The notes under the pieces were generated by a model. It was not told the DNA's origin. It ran no database searches and was given only the letters and a program-made list of their open reading frames with translations. DNA of 21,906 bases from a virus. Where the stretch lies: IMG/VR virus record IMGVR_UViG_3300028025_002833, positions 1-21,906 of that record; one strand, written 5' to 3'. The stretch's first letter is position 1, and each line of letters starts with the position of its first letter. A program made the translations under genes and the position numbers. This document shows, one piece after another, positions 1 through 5,124 of this stretch.

Positions 1-286
1 CCATAATTTTTACTATCATTTTGTAATTTGTTAAAGTAAAAATAGTATGTCTATAGTTTAAAAAATCTAATTGGTTTAATTTATCAAATGAAACATTACG
101 CCAATGAGCAGCACATTTTTTCATCTGAATTAAATCACATTCTTTATAAAGTTGAAAATGATTATTTATAAACCATTTTATTTTACTTTCGTTTTGTCCG
201 CATTTAATAAAAGCATCATTTACGCAGTCAATAAAAAAAGACGAACCTTCGTAAGTCTCATAAGTTTTCTTTAATTTCTCAATCAT
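1..286 (-). CDS. Unknown small phage protein, cut by window edge
   Basis: An open frame begins at ATG 286-284 and runs without a stop off the left edge, giving about 95 residues. The product starts MIEKLKKTYETYEG and is charged, with several Cys (IDCVNDAF, YKECDL, KKCAAHW) and aromatic residues. I recognise no domain. Its start overlaps the 3' end of the 35-codon gene upstream by 8 nt, in keeping with the tightly packed small-gene series it ends within this window. No signal peptide or membrane segment is visible. It is inferred to be real from uninterrupted coding length, overlap and shared strand; the C-terminus and full length cannot be seen. Confidence 0.55.
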   Translation of the reverse strand, partial: MIEKLKKTYETYEGSSFFIDCVNDAFIKCGQNESKIKWFINNHFQLYKECDLIQMKKCAAHWRNVSFDKLNQLDFLNYRHTIFTLTNYKMIVKIM

Positions 287-386
287 ACTCTTCGTTTTTA
301 TAAAAATTATTAGATATGTTTACTTTTTTCTTCCAACGTAACAATCTACGATATTCGTATTTTTGTCTAGGATAATACAACTTCAT
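279..386 (-). CDS. 35-aa basic mini-protein, unknown function
   Basis: ATG 386-384 overlaps the TGA of the upstream 69-aa gene in an ATGA junction, and the frame ends with TGA at 281-279. The product (starting MKLYYPRQKYEYRRLLRWKK) is 35 residues, strongly basic and aromatic. Basic mini-proteins like this in phages are sometimes host-takeover or nucleic-acid-binding proteins, but nothing in this sequence proves that. The ATGA coupling and the 8-nt overlap with the next start are the main evidence that it is translated. It could still be a chance frame. Confidence 0.45.
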   Translation of the reverse strand: MKLYYPRQKYEYRRLLRWKKKVNISNNFYKNEEYD

Positions 387-592
387 AGCTTTTCAATTTC
401 GTGTTTTACTTCATTCCAATAATCAATAGTAGCATAATGTGACGCCATCCATAAAACATTATCCACAGCTATCAATGCGCATTTTTTAGCAATCACAGTA
501 CAAAGTATTTCCTCACCGCATTCTGAATCTTCATTCCAAAATACGAATTTATAACGATCAACTAAATCTTCGGCTTTCTCTTTTGGTGTCAT
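383..592 (-). CDS. MTPKE-family small protein, copy A
   Basis: A 69-residue protein starting MTPKEKAEDLVDRY and ending WNEVKHEIEKL. The middle carries AKKCALIAVDNVL, probably an amphipathic helix. I recall proteins of this general form (MTPKEKA...KCALI...EIEKL) as frequent small genes in Bacteroidota phages and prophages, without a known function. It is joined to the genes on both sides by ATGA overlaps (592-589 upstream, 386-383 downstream), so translational coupling is likely. It resembles its upstream neighbour in start, middle and end and is probably a tandem paralogue. No catalytic motif is visible. Confidence 0.75.
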   Translation of the reverse strand: MTPKEKAEDLVDRYKFVFWNEDSECGEEILCTVIAKKCALIAVDNVLWMASHYATIDYWNEVKHEIEKL

Positions 593-771
593 AGCTTTTC
601 TAATTCAATTACTACTTGTTTTAAATATTTAATTCTTTCAATATCAAACGTTTCTTGGATTCGTTGGTGTGCTGTGTATATAGCGCATTTAACCGCTAAT
701 TTATAGTTTTTAATCTCTAAGCCTATAAAGAAATCTTCTGTTAAACTAATGGCTAATTCTTTTGGTGTCAT
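589..771 (-). CDS. MTPKE-family small protein, copy B
   Basis: A 60-residue protein starting MTPKELAISLTEDFF and ending QVVIELEKL. It shares with the downstream 69-aa protein the MTPKE start, a central KCA helix (AVKCAIYTAH versus AKKCALIAVD) and an E-hydrophobic-EKL end. At DNA level both genes open with the same start-region sequence (ATGACACCAAAAG on the coding strand) and close with GAAAAGCTATGA, which suggests tandem duplication. It overlaps both neighbours by ATGA junctions. Function unknown; predicted helical and cytosolic, with no membrane segment. Confidence 0.75.
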   Translation of the reverse strand: MTPKELAISLTEDFFIGLEIKNYKLAVKCAIYTAHQRIQETFDIERIKYLKQVVIELEKL

Positions 772-1031
772 AAATCTATTTTATTATAAGTTAATTCTCC
801 GTCTTTTTGTCGCCATGGGTATTCAATGGCAACTACTTTTTTTTCTTTTACTTCATAAATTGCAAAATCAATTGGATTTGGTGCAAATGATATAGGCGCG
901 TTATAATCATAATAAGTAAATGGAATTTTAATAAAATCAGTATAATGTTCTTTTTCTATTTTTATAGAGCTTTCAATATATTTTCTAAAATACTCAACTA
1001 TATCTTTTTCAATTTCTATTTGTGTTTTCAT
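768..1031 (-). CDS. Unknown 87-aa phage protein
   Basis: An 87-residue protein (start MKTQIEIEKDIVEYFRKYIE). The N-terminal third looks helical and charged; the rest is rich in Tyr, Pro and beta-forming residues (KIPFTYYDYNAPISF, then VVAIEYPWRQKDGELTY). I do not recognise a family. The start forms an ATGA overlap with the gene upstream (stop at 1028), and its own stop forms another with the MTPKE gene downstream. It therefore belongs to the same run of coupled small genes and is probably expressed from the promoter near 1775-1804. Confidence 0.65.
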   Translation of the reverse strand: MKTQIEIEKDIVEYFRKYIESSIKIEKEHYTDFIKIPFTYYDYNAPISFAPNPIDFAIYEVKEKKVVAIEYPWRQKDGELTYNKIDL

Positions 1032-1255
1032 ATCTTACTTTTTACAATTATTGAATCCGAGTTTACGACCTTAAATGTACGCATTTGCTTGTACTTCTGC
1101 ATAAAATGAATTAACCGTTTACCATTATCCGTATGAATTACATCTTCAAAGTATTCTTTGCCTTGAGTTAGTTCTGCGTAAACACGGTCTAATATGTTTT
1201 GCAAGTCATCAAACGTGCTGTACTCAATGGTTAGTGTTACTTCCTTTGTCTTCAT
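1028..1255 (-). CDS. Unknown 75-aa phage protein
   Basis: I place the start at ATG 1255-1253 (MKTKEVTLTIEYSTFDDLQN), giving 75 residues. A longer frame to 1285 would add MILTRIIKSN but would deepen the overlap with the upstream gene, so the internal Met is preferred. The N-terminus looks like a beta-strand followed by a helix (NILDRVYAEL), and the C-terminus is beta-rich (TFKVVNSDSIIVKSKI). No family recognised. It overlaps the upstream gene (stop 1224) by 32 nt, and its stop overlaps the next start as ATGA. Confidence 0.65.
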   Translation of the reverse strand: MKTKEVTLTIEYSTFDDLQNILDRVYAELTQGKEYFEDVIHTDNGKRLIHFMQKYKQMRTFKVVNSDSIIVKSKI

Positions 1256-1442
1256 ATTGCTCTTTATAATACGCGTTAAAATCAATATCTTTATTACACC
1301 ATGTTACAATGTGGGCAGTTCTCATTTGCTCTTTTTCAATAACCTTTGCTTGGTCGTAGATTTTAGCTAGGTCATCACTTGAAAACTCGTTTTTATCACT
1401 TGTTACAAGTTGCTCGTATATCCAATCAATAGCTGTTTTCAT
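1224..1442 (-). CDS. MKTAIDW-type small phage protein
   Basis: Start chosen at ATG 1442-1440 (MKTAIDWIYEQLVTSDKNEF), 72 residues; an alternative start at 1466 adds eight residues and increases the overlap with the upstream gene. The pattern MKTAI(D/E)W...(A)K.(I/M)EK.Q followed by an acidic Tyr-rich tail (DFNAYYKEQYEDKG) is one I recall as very common in Bacteroidota phages and prophages, always as an uncharacterised protein. The core is probably a helical pair (DLAKIYDQAKVIEKEQM). It overlaps its neighbours by 17 and 32 nt. No function can be assigned. Confidence 0.75.
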   Translation of the reverse strand: MKTAIDWIYEQLVTSDKNEFSSDDLAKIYDQAKVIEKEQMRTAHIVTWCNKDIDFNAYYKEQYEDKGSNTNH

Positions 1443-1608
1443 GACTCCAAGTTTTAGTGCTTTCATTCCATCTTAAATTGTAGGCTTTTGCGCTGCATAC
1501 TTTCATGTAATGCGCTATATTCATTCGACCTACATTCTTTTTTTCTTGTTCCAACCAATAGTTTAATATTTCTAATAATGTTGGATTGCTTTTTTTAGGC
1601 TCTCTCAT
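1426..1608 (-). CDS. Unknown 60-aa phage protein
   Basis: Start taken at ATG 1608-1606 (MREPKKSNPTLLEILNYWLE), which overlaps the TGA of the membrane protein upstream in an ATGA junction; the frame could extend to 1665, but only by reading through that upstream gene. The product is 60 residues, with a probable helix (LLEILNYWLEQEKKN) and an aromatic C-terminus (NLRWNESTKTWSHENSY). No family recognised. It sits second in the small-gene operon after the promoter near 1775-1804. Confidence 0.6.
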   Translation of the reverse strand: MREPKKSNPTLLEILNYWLEQEKKNVGRMNIAHYMKVCSAKAYNLRWNESTKTWSHENSY

Positions 1609-1751
1609 GGCATTAAATTTAAAAGTGAATAAGATATACCAATTAATGCAAATAAGAACGTCCAAAAGCCTAAAACCGTGCTTAAAAACTCTTTCTGCTC
1701 ATCGTTGGCAGGTGTTACTTGGTCTAGTAATGTTGTAAAGTGTTTTTTCAT
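1605..1751 (-). CDS. 48-aa single-pass membrane protein
   Basis: ATG 1751-1749 opens a 48-residue frame ending at TGA 1607-1605, which overlaps the next ATG as ATGA. A polar N-terminus (MKKHFTTLLDQVTPANDEQK) precedes one clear hydrophobic segment at about residues 26-46 (VLGFWTFLFALIGISYSLLN). There is no cleavage site after the segment, so it is probably an inner-membrane anchor. It is the first gene after the promoter at 1775-1804 and lies just beyond the lysis-cassette terminator. It could be a second holin/antiholin or a superinfection-exclusion type membrane peptide; the sequence does not decide. Confidence 0.6.
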   Translation of the reverse strand: MKKHFTTLLDQVTPANDEQKEFLSTVLGFWTFLFALIGISYSLLNLMP

Positions 1752-1774
1752 AATATAAAAGTTTAATTGTTTGA

Positions 1775-1804
1775 CAAAGATATATATTCTTTTTAGAATA
1801 ACAA
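1775..1804 (-). promoter_or_regulatory. Bacteroidota-type promoter for the small-gene operon
   Basis: Read on the minus strand: TTG (complement of 1804-1802), exactly 19 nt of spacer, then TATCTTTG (complement of 1782-1775). This matches the known Bacteroidota housekeeping promoter pattern TTG-N19-TAnnTTTG. It lies about 25 nt upstream of the first small gene (ATG 1751) and just after the terminator of the preceding operon. It is the only sequence in the window where I find both boxes at correct spacing in an intergenic position. Confidence 0.75.
1785..1800. repeat. 6-bp inverted repeat in promoter spacer, candidate operator
   Basis: TATTCT (1785-1790), four T, then AGAATA (1795-1800): a perfect 6-bp inverted repeat with a 4-nt centre. 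It lies wholly between the -33 and -7 boxes of the promoter at 1775-1804. A repressor bound here would block RNA polymerase. The position is suggestive, but the arms are pure A/T-rich sequence in an AT-rich genome, so chance is possible. Confidence 0.4.
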
Positions 1805-1843
1805 CTATTTTATGAAATATTTTTTAATTTTTTTTTAGGCAAT

Positions 1844-1870
1844 AAAAAAACCCCTCGATTAAAAGGGGTT
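1844..1870 (-). terminator. Rho-independent terminator after lysis cassette
   Basis: On the minus strand, AACCCCT, an 8-nt loop and AGGGGTT form a 7-bp stem (plus positions 1849-1855 with 1864-1870), followed directly by a run of T (plus-strand A run 1844-1850). It lies about 40 nt after the stop of the last lysis-cassette gene at 1911 and separates the late structural operon from the small-gene operon, whose promoter follows. Confidence 0.88.
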
Positions 1871-1910
1871 CTTAACAATTAAACCATTATGAAAAAGCAA
1901 TACAAATATA

Positions 1911-2132
1911 CTATTTTAATTTTCTTAGCAATACTTTTTTTAAAATATTACCTACAAATGTTAATAGACCGCCTTGGGCATCGACTTTCACCTCGACTTC
2001 GTTAGCAGTCTTATTAACTTTAACGTCTAGTTTTTTTGAGTCGTAGTCTACGTTTAGATTTTCGTCTTTACGTTCAACTTTCAAATCTACTTTTTCAGTA
2101 TCTATGTCTACTTTAAAATTTTTCTTTGCCAT
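1911..2132 (-). CDS. Charged repeat protein at end of lysis cassette
   Basis: Start chosen at ATG 2132-2130 (MAKKNFKVDIDTEK), 3 nt after the endolysin stop; a longer frame to 2213 would lie inside the endolysin gene. The 73-residue product is highly charged and built from short irregular units alternating hydrophobic and charged residues (VDIDTEKVDLKVERKDE, LNVDYDSKKLDVKV, ANEVEVKVDAQ). It ends in GG and an amphipathic basic segment (LLTFVGNILKKVLLRKLK). No signal peptide or lipobox is visible. I recognise no family. It is the last gene before the terminator, so it may aid lysis, for example by membrane disruption through the basic C-terminus, but this is inference from position. Confidence 0.65.
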   Translation of the reverse strand: MAKKNFKVDIDTEKVDLKVERKDENLNVDYDSKKLDVKVNKTANEVEVKVDAQGGLLTFVGNILKKVLLRKLK

Positions 2133-2134
2133 TT

Positions 2135-2653
2135 TTATTTTTCGTTTGTTGTGATTACTCCTTTTGCTTCTAAATGTACTTTTCGAACGTTTGCAGGTTG
2201 TGCAATTTTCCATGCTGTTCTACGTGCTTTAAATAATCGTGTTTTTGCAATACGTGAAACGCTTACAGAGTTGCCTTGATTACCGCCTAAAACATGGTAA
2301 TGCGTTTTGTCTTCACCTACATAAATTCCTACGTGACCGCCGCCATTTCTTTTGAATGTTAATATATCCCCTAACATTGGTTCTGTCGCTTCGTTTCCCC
2401 ACGTTGACCATGATAACGCCCACAAAGGTTTTGAAACTACGTCTAATCCCGCCATTTTGCATATATAAGCAATATACAAACCACACCAAGGAATCTCGTC
2501 CGCATTATAAACTTTGTCTAAACATAATTCACGCGCCCAATTCATGATTATAGGGTTGTGTTTTTTACCTTCAACTTCTTTAACTCCAATATGTTTAATA
2601 GCTTGTACTAATAAACGTGGTGCGCCCTCATTATATAGCCAGTCGTAATTCAT
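2135..2653 (-). CDS. CHAP/NlpC-P60-type endolysin (TIGR02594-like)
   Basis: A 172-residue cell-wall hydrolase candidate. The thiol-peptidase pattern is visible: Cys57 in EIPWCGLYIAYI, followed by the GDILTF box (residues 95-100), His107 in GGGHVGIYVG and Asn125 in LGGNQGNSVSVSRI. This matches the Cys-His-polar catalytic triad of CHAP amidase/endopeptidases of the TIGR02594 type found in phages. The N-terminal helix (LLVQAIKHIGVKEVEG) is typical of that family. No signal peptide is seen, so export would need a holin; a membrane protein gene overlaps its start by 4 nt (ATGA at 2653-2650). It would cleave peptidoglycan peptide stems at the end of infection. The basic C-terminal tail after residue 140 may bind the cell wall. 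Confidence 0.85.
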   Translation of the reverse strand: MNYDWLYNEGAPRLLVQAIKHIGVKEVEGKKHNPIIMNWARELCLDKVYNADEIPWCGLYIAYICKMAGLDVVSKPLWALSWSTWGNEATEPMLGDILTFKRNGGGHVGIYVGEDKTHYHVLGGNQGNSVSVSRIAKTRLFKARRTAWKIAQPANVRKVHLEAKGVITTNEK

Positions 2654-2868
2654 GCTTCATTTCTTTTTTTACGCTCTGTTAGTTCGTCTTTTGGTTTGAT
2701 AGCGAAAGTCGGATTATCTTTTATAGTTAAATCCATTGAAACTTGTTTACCATAACATTCGTACAATCTTAATTTTAATTCTTGTACTTCCGTGTGTGTG
2801 TACCAAAGCCACATAGCTAGAACTCCTACGGCTCCGTTCTTTTTGATTTGCGTGATAAATTCGTTCAT
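2650..2868 (-). CDS. Single-pass membrane protein, holin candidate
   Basis: Start placed at ATG 2868-2866 (MNEFITQIKKNGAVGVLAM), giving 72 residues; an upstream Met at 2922 would add a polar stretch and overlap the previous gene. A hydrophobic segment, GAVGVLAMWLWYTHTEV (about residues 12-28), is followed by a charged helical region (ELKLRLYECYGK) and a basic tail (ELTERKKRNEA). The topology and the ATGA overlap with the endolysin gene fit a small class III or BhlA-like holin, which would release or trigger the endolysin. The membrane segment is short and no holin family is proven; a spanin-like or anchoring role is possible. Confidence 0.6.
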   Translation of the reverse strand: MNEFITQIKKNGAVGVLAMWLWYTHTEVQELKLRLYECYGKQVSMDLTIKDNPTFAIKPKDELTERKKRNEA

Positions 2869-2884
2869 TTTATATTGTTTTGTG

Positions 2885-3109
2885 TTATTCAAAAGGTGGT
2901 GTTGGTGTTGGTTTTGGTTCAAAAGGACTCAAAGGAATATCTAATAAATAAGCGTATTCAGTTGGCAAAATATCCACCTCGTCCGACTCACTCAAAAATA
3001 AAAAATATACATCATTAATATCCTGTACGAAATTAAAGAATGTATCTGCGTCAAAGAATACTCCTTGTAGTTCTTCTGCTGTTTGGTTTGTTACTATTCG
3101 TCCGTCCAT
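2885..3109 (-). CDS. Unknown acidic 74-aa protein with Pro-rich tail
   Basis: A 74-residue acidic protein (start MDGRIVTNQTAEELQGVFFD). The central part is rich in Phe and Asp (ADTFFNFVQDINDVYFLFLS), and the end is a Pro/Thr tail (SPFEPKPTPTPPFE). Its ATG shares one base with the TAA of the Ig-domain gene upstream (TAATG), indicating coupling. Proteins of this size next to fibre genes are sometimes chaperones for fibre folding or attachment, but I see no motif that supports this. Not recognised. Confidence 0.6.
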   Translation of the reverse strand: MDGRIVTNQTAEELQGVFFDADTFFNFVQDINDVYFLFLSESDEVDILPTEYAYLLDIPLSPFEPKPTPTPPFE

Positions 3110-4530
3110 TATACTTGTCTACTTAAAGTTGTTTGAAATGCTTGTACTGCTGTGTAAAAGTTATCACATTCTGTTTGAGTTAAACCATCTGATAAATAAC
3201 CAAATGCTATTTGTCTACTACTATTTTGAATAGTTGAATTACTTAAATTTATTGACCTTGCACCAAGTAGAAAAAATAAATCTGGTTTATCAGTTGATGC
3301 AGCTGTTGAGGTTGCGTGAGTTGTATTTCTAACTAATCTCACAGCATTTGATGCTGTTCTACTTACTTGATAAAACCCACTTGAATTTGTAACTGAAAGC
3401 GATGTATTCGTTGTTGTATTAACTTGAGCATAGGAAACATTATCAGTCCATCTCTCAATAATAAAACAAGAATTTTGTGAAGCTGCTCCTGCACCATGAC
3501 CAGTTTGACTACCTCCACTATTTGTTCTTGAATATATACCAAATGCCATACTATTCAATGACATAACACTATTAACATTTATTCCAGTACTTGCATACGT
3601 TACACCATTAGGAGTCATTCCAGTAGAGCTATGAGTCCAACCAGTTGCAAAAGTTAAATTGTACGTGCCAGGCGTTTTAAGATTGACCGCATGGCTTGAA
3701 TCGATACCACCTACTACTGGATAAATAGCTTTGAACTTAGTCCAAATTGAATATCCTTTCAAGTCAAGTACCAAAGTATTTATTGCACCTTGTTGCGTTG
3801 GGTTTGTTATTGCAGCTGCTGTTATGAATGCTTGAGCATCAGGATCGACTGCCGCTATCGGAGTTATTGTATTTGAAGTTGCGTTTGCATTTCCTACAGC
3901 GTTAGTTGCTGTTACTTGACAAGTAATTGACTGACTTACGTCTGATGTTACTAACGTATATGTTGAATTTGTTGCACTTCCAATATTTGAACCATTACGC
4001 TTCCATTGGTAAGTATAAGTTATCGTTGGTGTTCCAGTCCAAGTTCCTGTTGAACAAGTTACAACTTGACCTTCTTGTGCTGTTCCTGTAATTGCAGGTG
4101 CAACCGTGTTTACGGGTGCTGTATATGTTCCTGCTGTTATAGTGTTTGATGTTGCGTTAGCAGAACCAAAAGAATTAGTAGCAGTTACCTCACAAGTAAT
4201 AGATGCACCACTATCAGCAACAACTAATGTATAAGTTGAATTAGTAGCACTTCCAATATTGCTTCCGTTTCTTTTCCATTGATATGTATAAGTAATTGTA
4301 GGAGTTCCAGTCCAAGTTCCTGTTGTAGATGTTAAAACACTTCCTAAAGTAGTCGAACCGCTAATAACTGGAGCAACCGTGTTTACTAAGTCAACTAATC
4401 CATCAATATCTGTAGCACCAGACCAGCTCTCTCTATGACTTTTACCCCAACTAATATTGTTGTTTGCACCCTGTCCCCAACCTATATTATTGTTTACAGA
4501 ACCATCTCCCCAGCCATTTTCATTTGCCAT
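3109..4530 (-). CDS. Ig-domain virion surface or tail fibre protein
   Basis: A 473-residue protein in four visible parts. Residues 1-40 hold short GWG repeats (GWGDGSVNNNIGWGQGANNN), an N-terminus I recall from fibre-like genes of Bacteroidota phages. Two Ig-like domains follow (about 49-132 and 139-224), each with the GTWTG...YQWKRNG...ITC.VTATN pattern of phage bacterial-Ig domains. Residues 231-473 form a separate beta-rich, Ser/Thr/Asn-rich domain that may be a lectin-like receptor-binding head. Phage Ig domains are known to bind weakly to glycans and mucus-like surfaces, so a role in adsorption is inferred. It lies between the connector and lysis modules. The two Ig repeats are identical over 34 residues but differ in codons. 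Not clear whether it sits on the tail or head. Confidence 0.75.
   Translation of the reverse strand: MANENGWGDGSVNNNIGWGQGANNNISWGKSHRESWSGATDIDGLVDLVNTVAPVISGSTTLGSVLTSTTGTWTGTPTITYTYQWKRNGSNIGSATNSTYTLVVADSGASITCEVTATNSFGSANATSNTITAGTYTAPVNTVAPAITGTAQEGQVVTCSTGTWTGTPTITYTYQWKRNGSNIGSATNSTYTLVTSDVSQSITCQVTATNAVGNANATSNTITPIAAVDPDAQAFITAAAITNPTQQGAINTLVLDLKGYSIWTKFKAIYPVVGGIDSSHAVNLKTPGTYNLTFATGWTHSSTGMTPNGVTYASTGINVNSVMSLNSMAFGIYSRTNSGGSQTGHGAGAASQNSCFIIERWTDNVSYAQVNTTTNTSLSVTNSSGFYQVSRTASNAVRLVRNTTHATSTAASTDKPDLFFLLGARSINLSNSTIQNSSRQIAFGYLSDGLTQTECDNFYTAVQAFQTTLSRQV
3949..4050 (-). repeat. Ig repeat core, copy 2
   Basis: Codons 161-194 of the Ig-domain gene (TGTWTGTPTI ... STYTLV). The encoded 34 residues equal those of copy 1 at 4222-4323, while 16 of the codons differ, all synonymously. 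Confidence 0.9.
4222..4323 (-). repeat. Ig repeat core, copy 1
   Basis: Codons 70-103 of the Ig-domain gene. Aligned to copy 2 there are 18 identical and 16 synonymous codons with no amino-acid change. The changes include Arg AGA/CGT and Ser AGC/TCA, which need more than one base change. Confidence 0.9.
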
Positions 4531-4615
4531 TGTTCTTAGGTTTTAGAGTTGATAAATACACTTTTAACTTTTCGATGTTTTCTTGTTTTGGTTTATATGT
4601 TTTTATTTCTTTCAT
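4520..4615 (-). CDS. 31-aa basic mini-protein between connector and Ig gene
   Basis: ATG 4615-4613 overlaps the TGA of the connector gene (ATGA), and the frame ends with TGA at 4522-4520, eleven bases inside the Ig-domain gene. The product starts MKEIKTYKPKQENIEKLK and is a Lys-rich, probably helical peptide of 31 residues. Its junctions on both sides are what one expects of a translated linker gene that couples the connector to the Ig gene. It could equally be a ribosome-ferrying leader with no protein function. Not recognised. Confidence 0.45.
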   Translation of the reverse strand: MKEIKTYKPKQENIEKLKVYLSTLKPKNNGK

Positions 4616-5124
4616 AATATCCAACCTCCATAATTATTAATATCACTTGGGTACGTATCACCGTTTGAATTAGTGTTATACTCAGGAAATAAATCTTGGT
4701 TATAAATTATATGTGATATAAATCTGTCAGTATATTCTTTAGCAATATTTGAATATTTGTTTATTAAAAAATCTACTTCGAGTTTATCTACGTTTTCAGA
4801 GTTTTCAGAACTATGCTTGTAAATACCTTTGTTTGCGATTGTATAAGCCGCGTTTGGTAAATATTCAACCATTGACCAGTAAATAAGCATTGGTTTAACA
4901 TAAAGTTCTAAAAGGTCTTTATAATCGCTAAATTCTGGCTCGTCAATATCACCATTTAAAACTAAATCTTTTATTTTAGTTAGTAATTGAGTTCCTAAGT
5001 AGTTTTCAATATGTATATCTTGCGCTATTTTGATAAACTGAATAAATTTATCTGTATCCGTGTTTCCGTTTAACGCTGTTAAGCGTACTAAGTCATCGCG
5101 TGTTATTAATAAAGCCTCTGCCAT
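4612..5124 (-). CDS. Head-tail connector (gp6-like) candidate
   Basis: A 170-residue, mainly helical protein starting MAEALLITRDDLVRLTALNG. It contains a helical bundle pattern (FIKIAQDIHIENYLGTQLL, then YKDLLELYVKPMLIYWSMV) and a polar C-terminus (NSNGDTYPSDINNYGGWIL). The "IT..D......N.......F...I..AQ...I...LG..L" layout matches what I recall of small neck/connector proteins next to portal genes in Bacteroidota phages. It starts one base within the portal stop (5124), so the two are coupled. It would sit below the portal ring in the neck. The assignment rests on size, helical content and adjacency; no sequence search was possible. Confidence 0.6.
   Translation of the reverse strand: MAEALLITRDDLVRLTALNGNTDTDKFIQFIKIAQDIHIENYLGTQLLTKIKDLVLNGDIDEPEFSDYKDLLELYVKPMLIYWSMVEYLPNAAYTIANKGIYKHSSENSENVDKLEVDFLINKYSNIAKEYTDRFISHIIYNQDLFPEYNTNSNGDTYPSDINNYGGWIL

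Noticed and set aside
3109-4530. Diversity-generating retroelement variable region in the Ig or fibre gene
   Set aside because: No reverse transcriptase gene and no adenine-biased template repeat found in the window; the Ig repeats differ by silent changes, not A-site substitutions.
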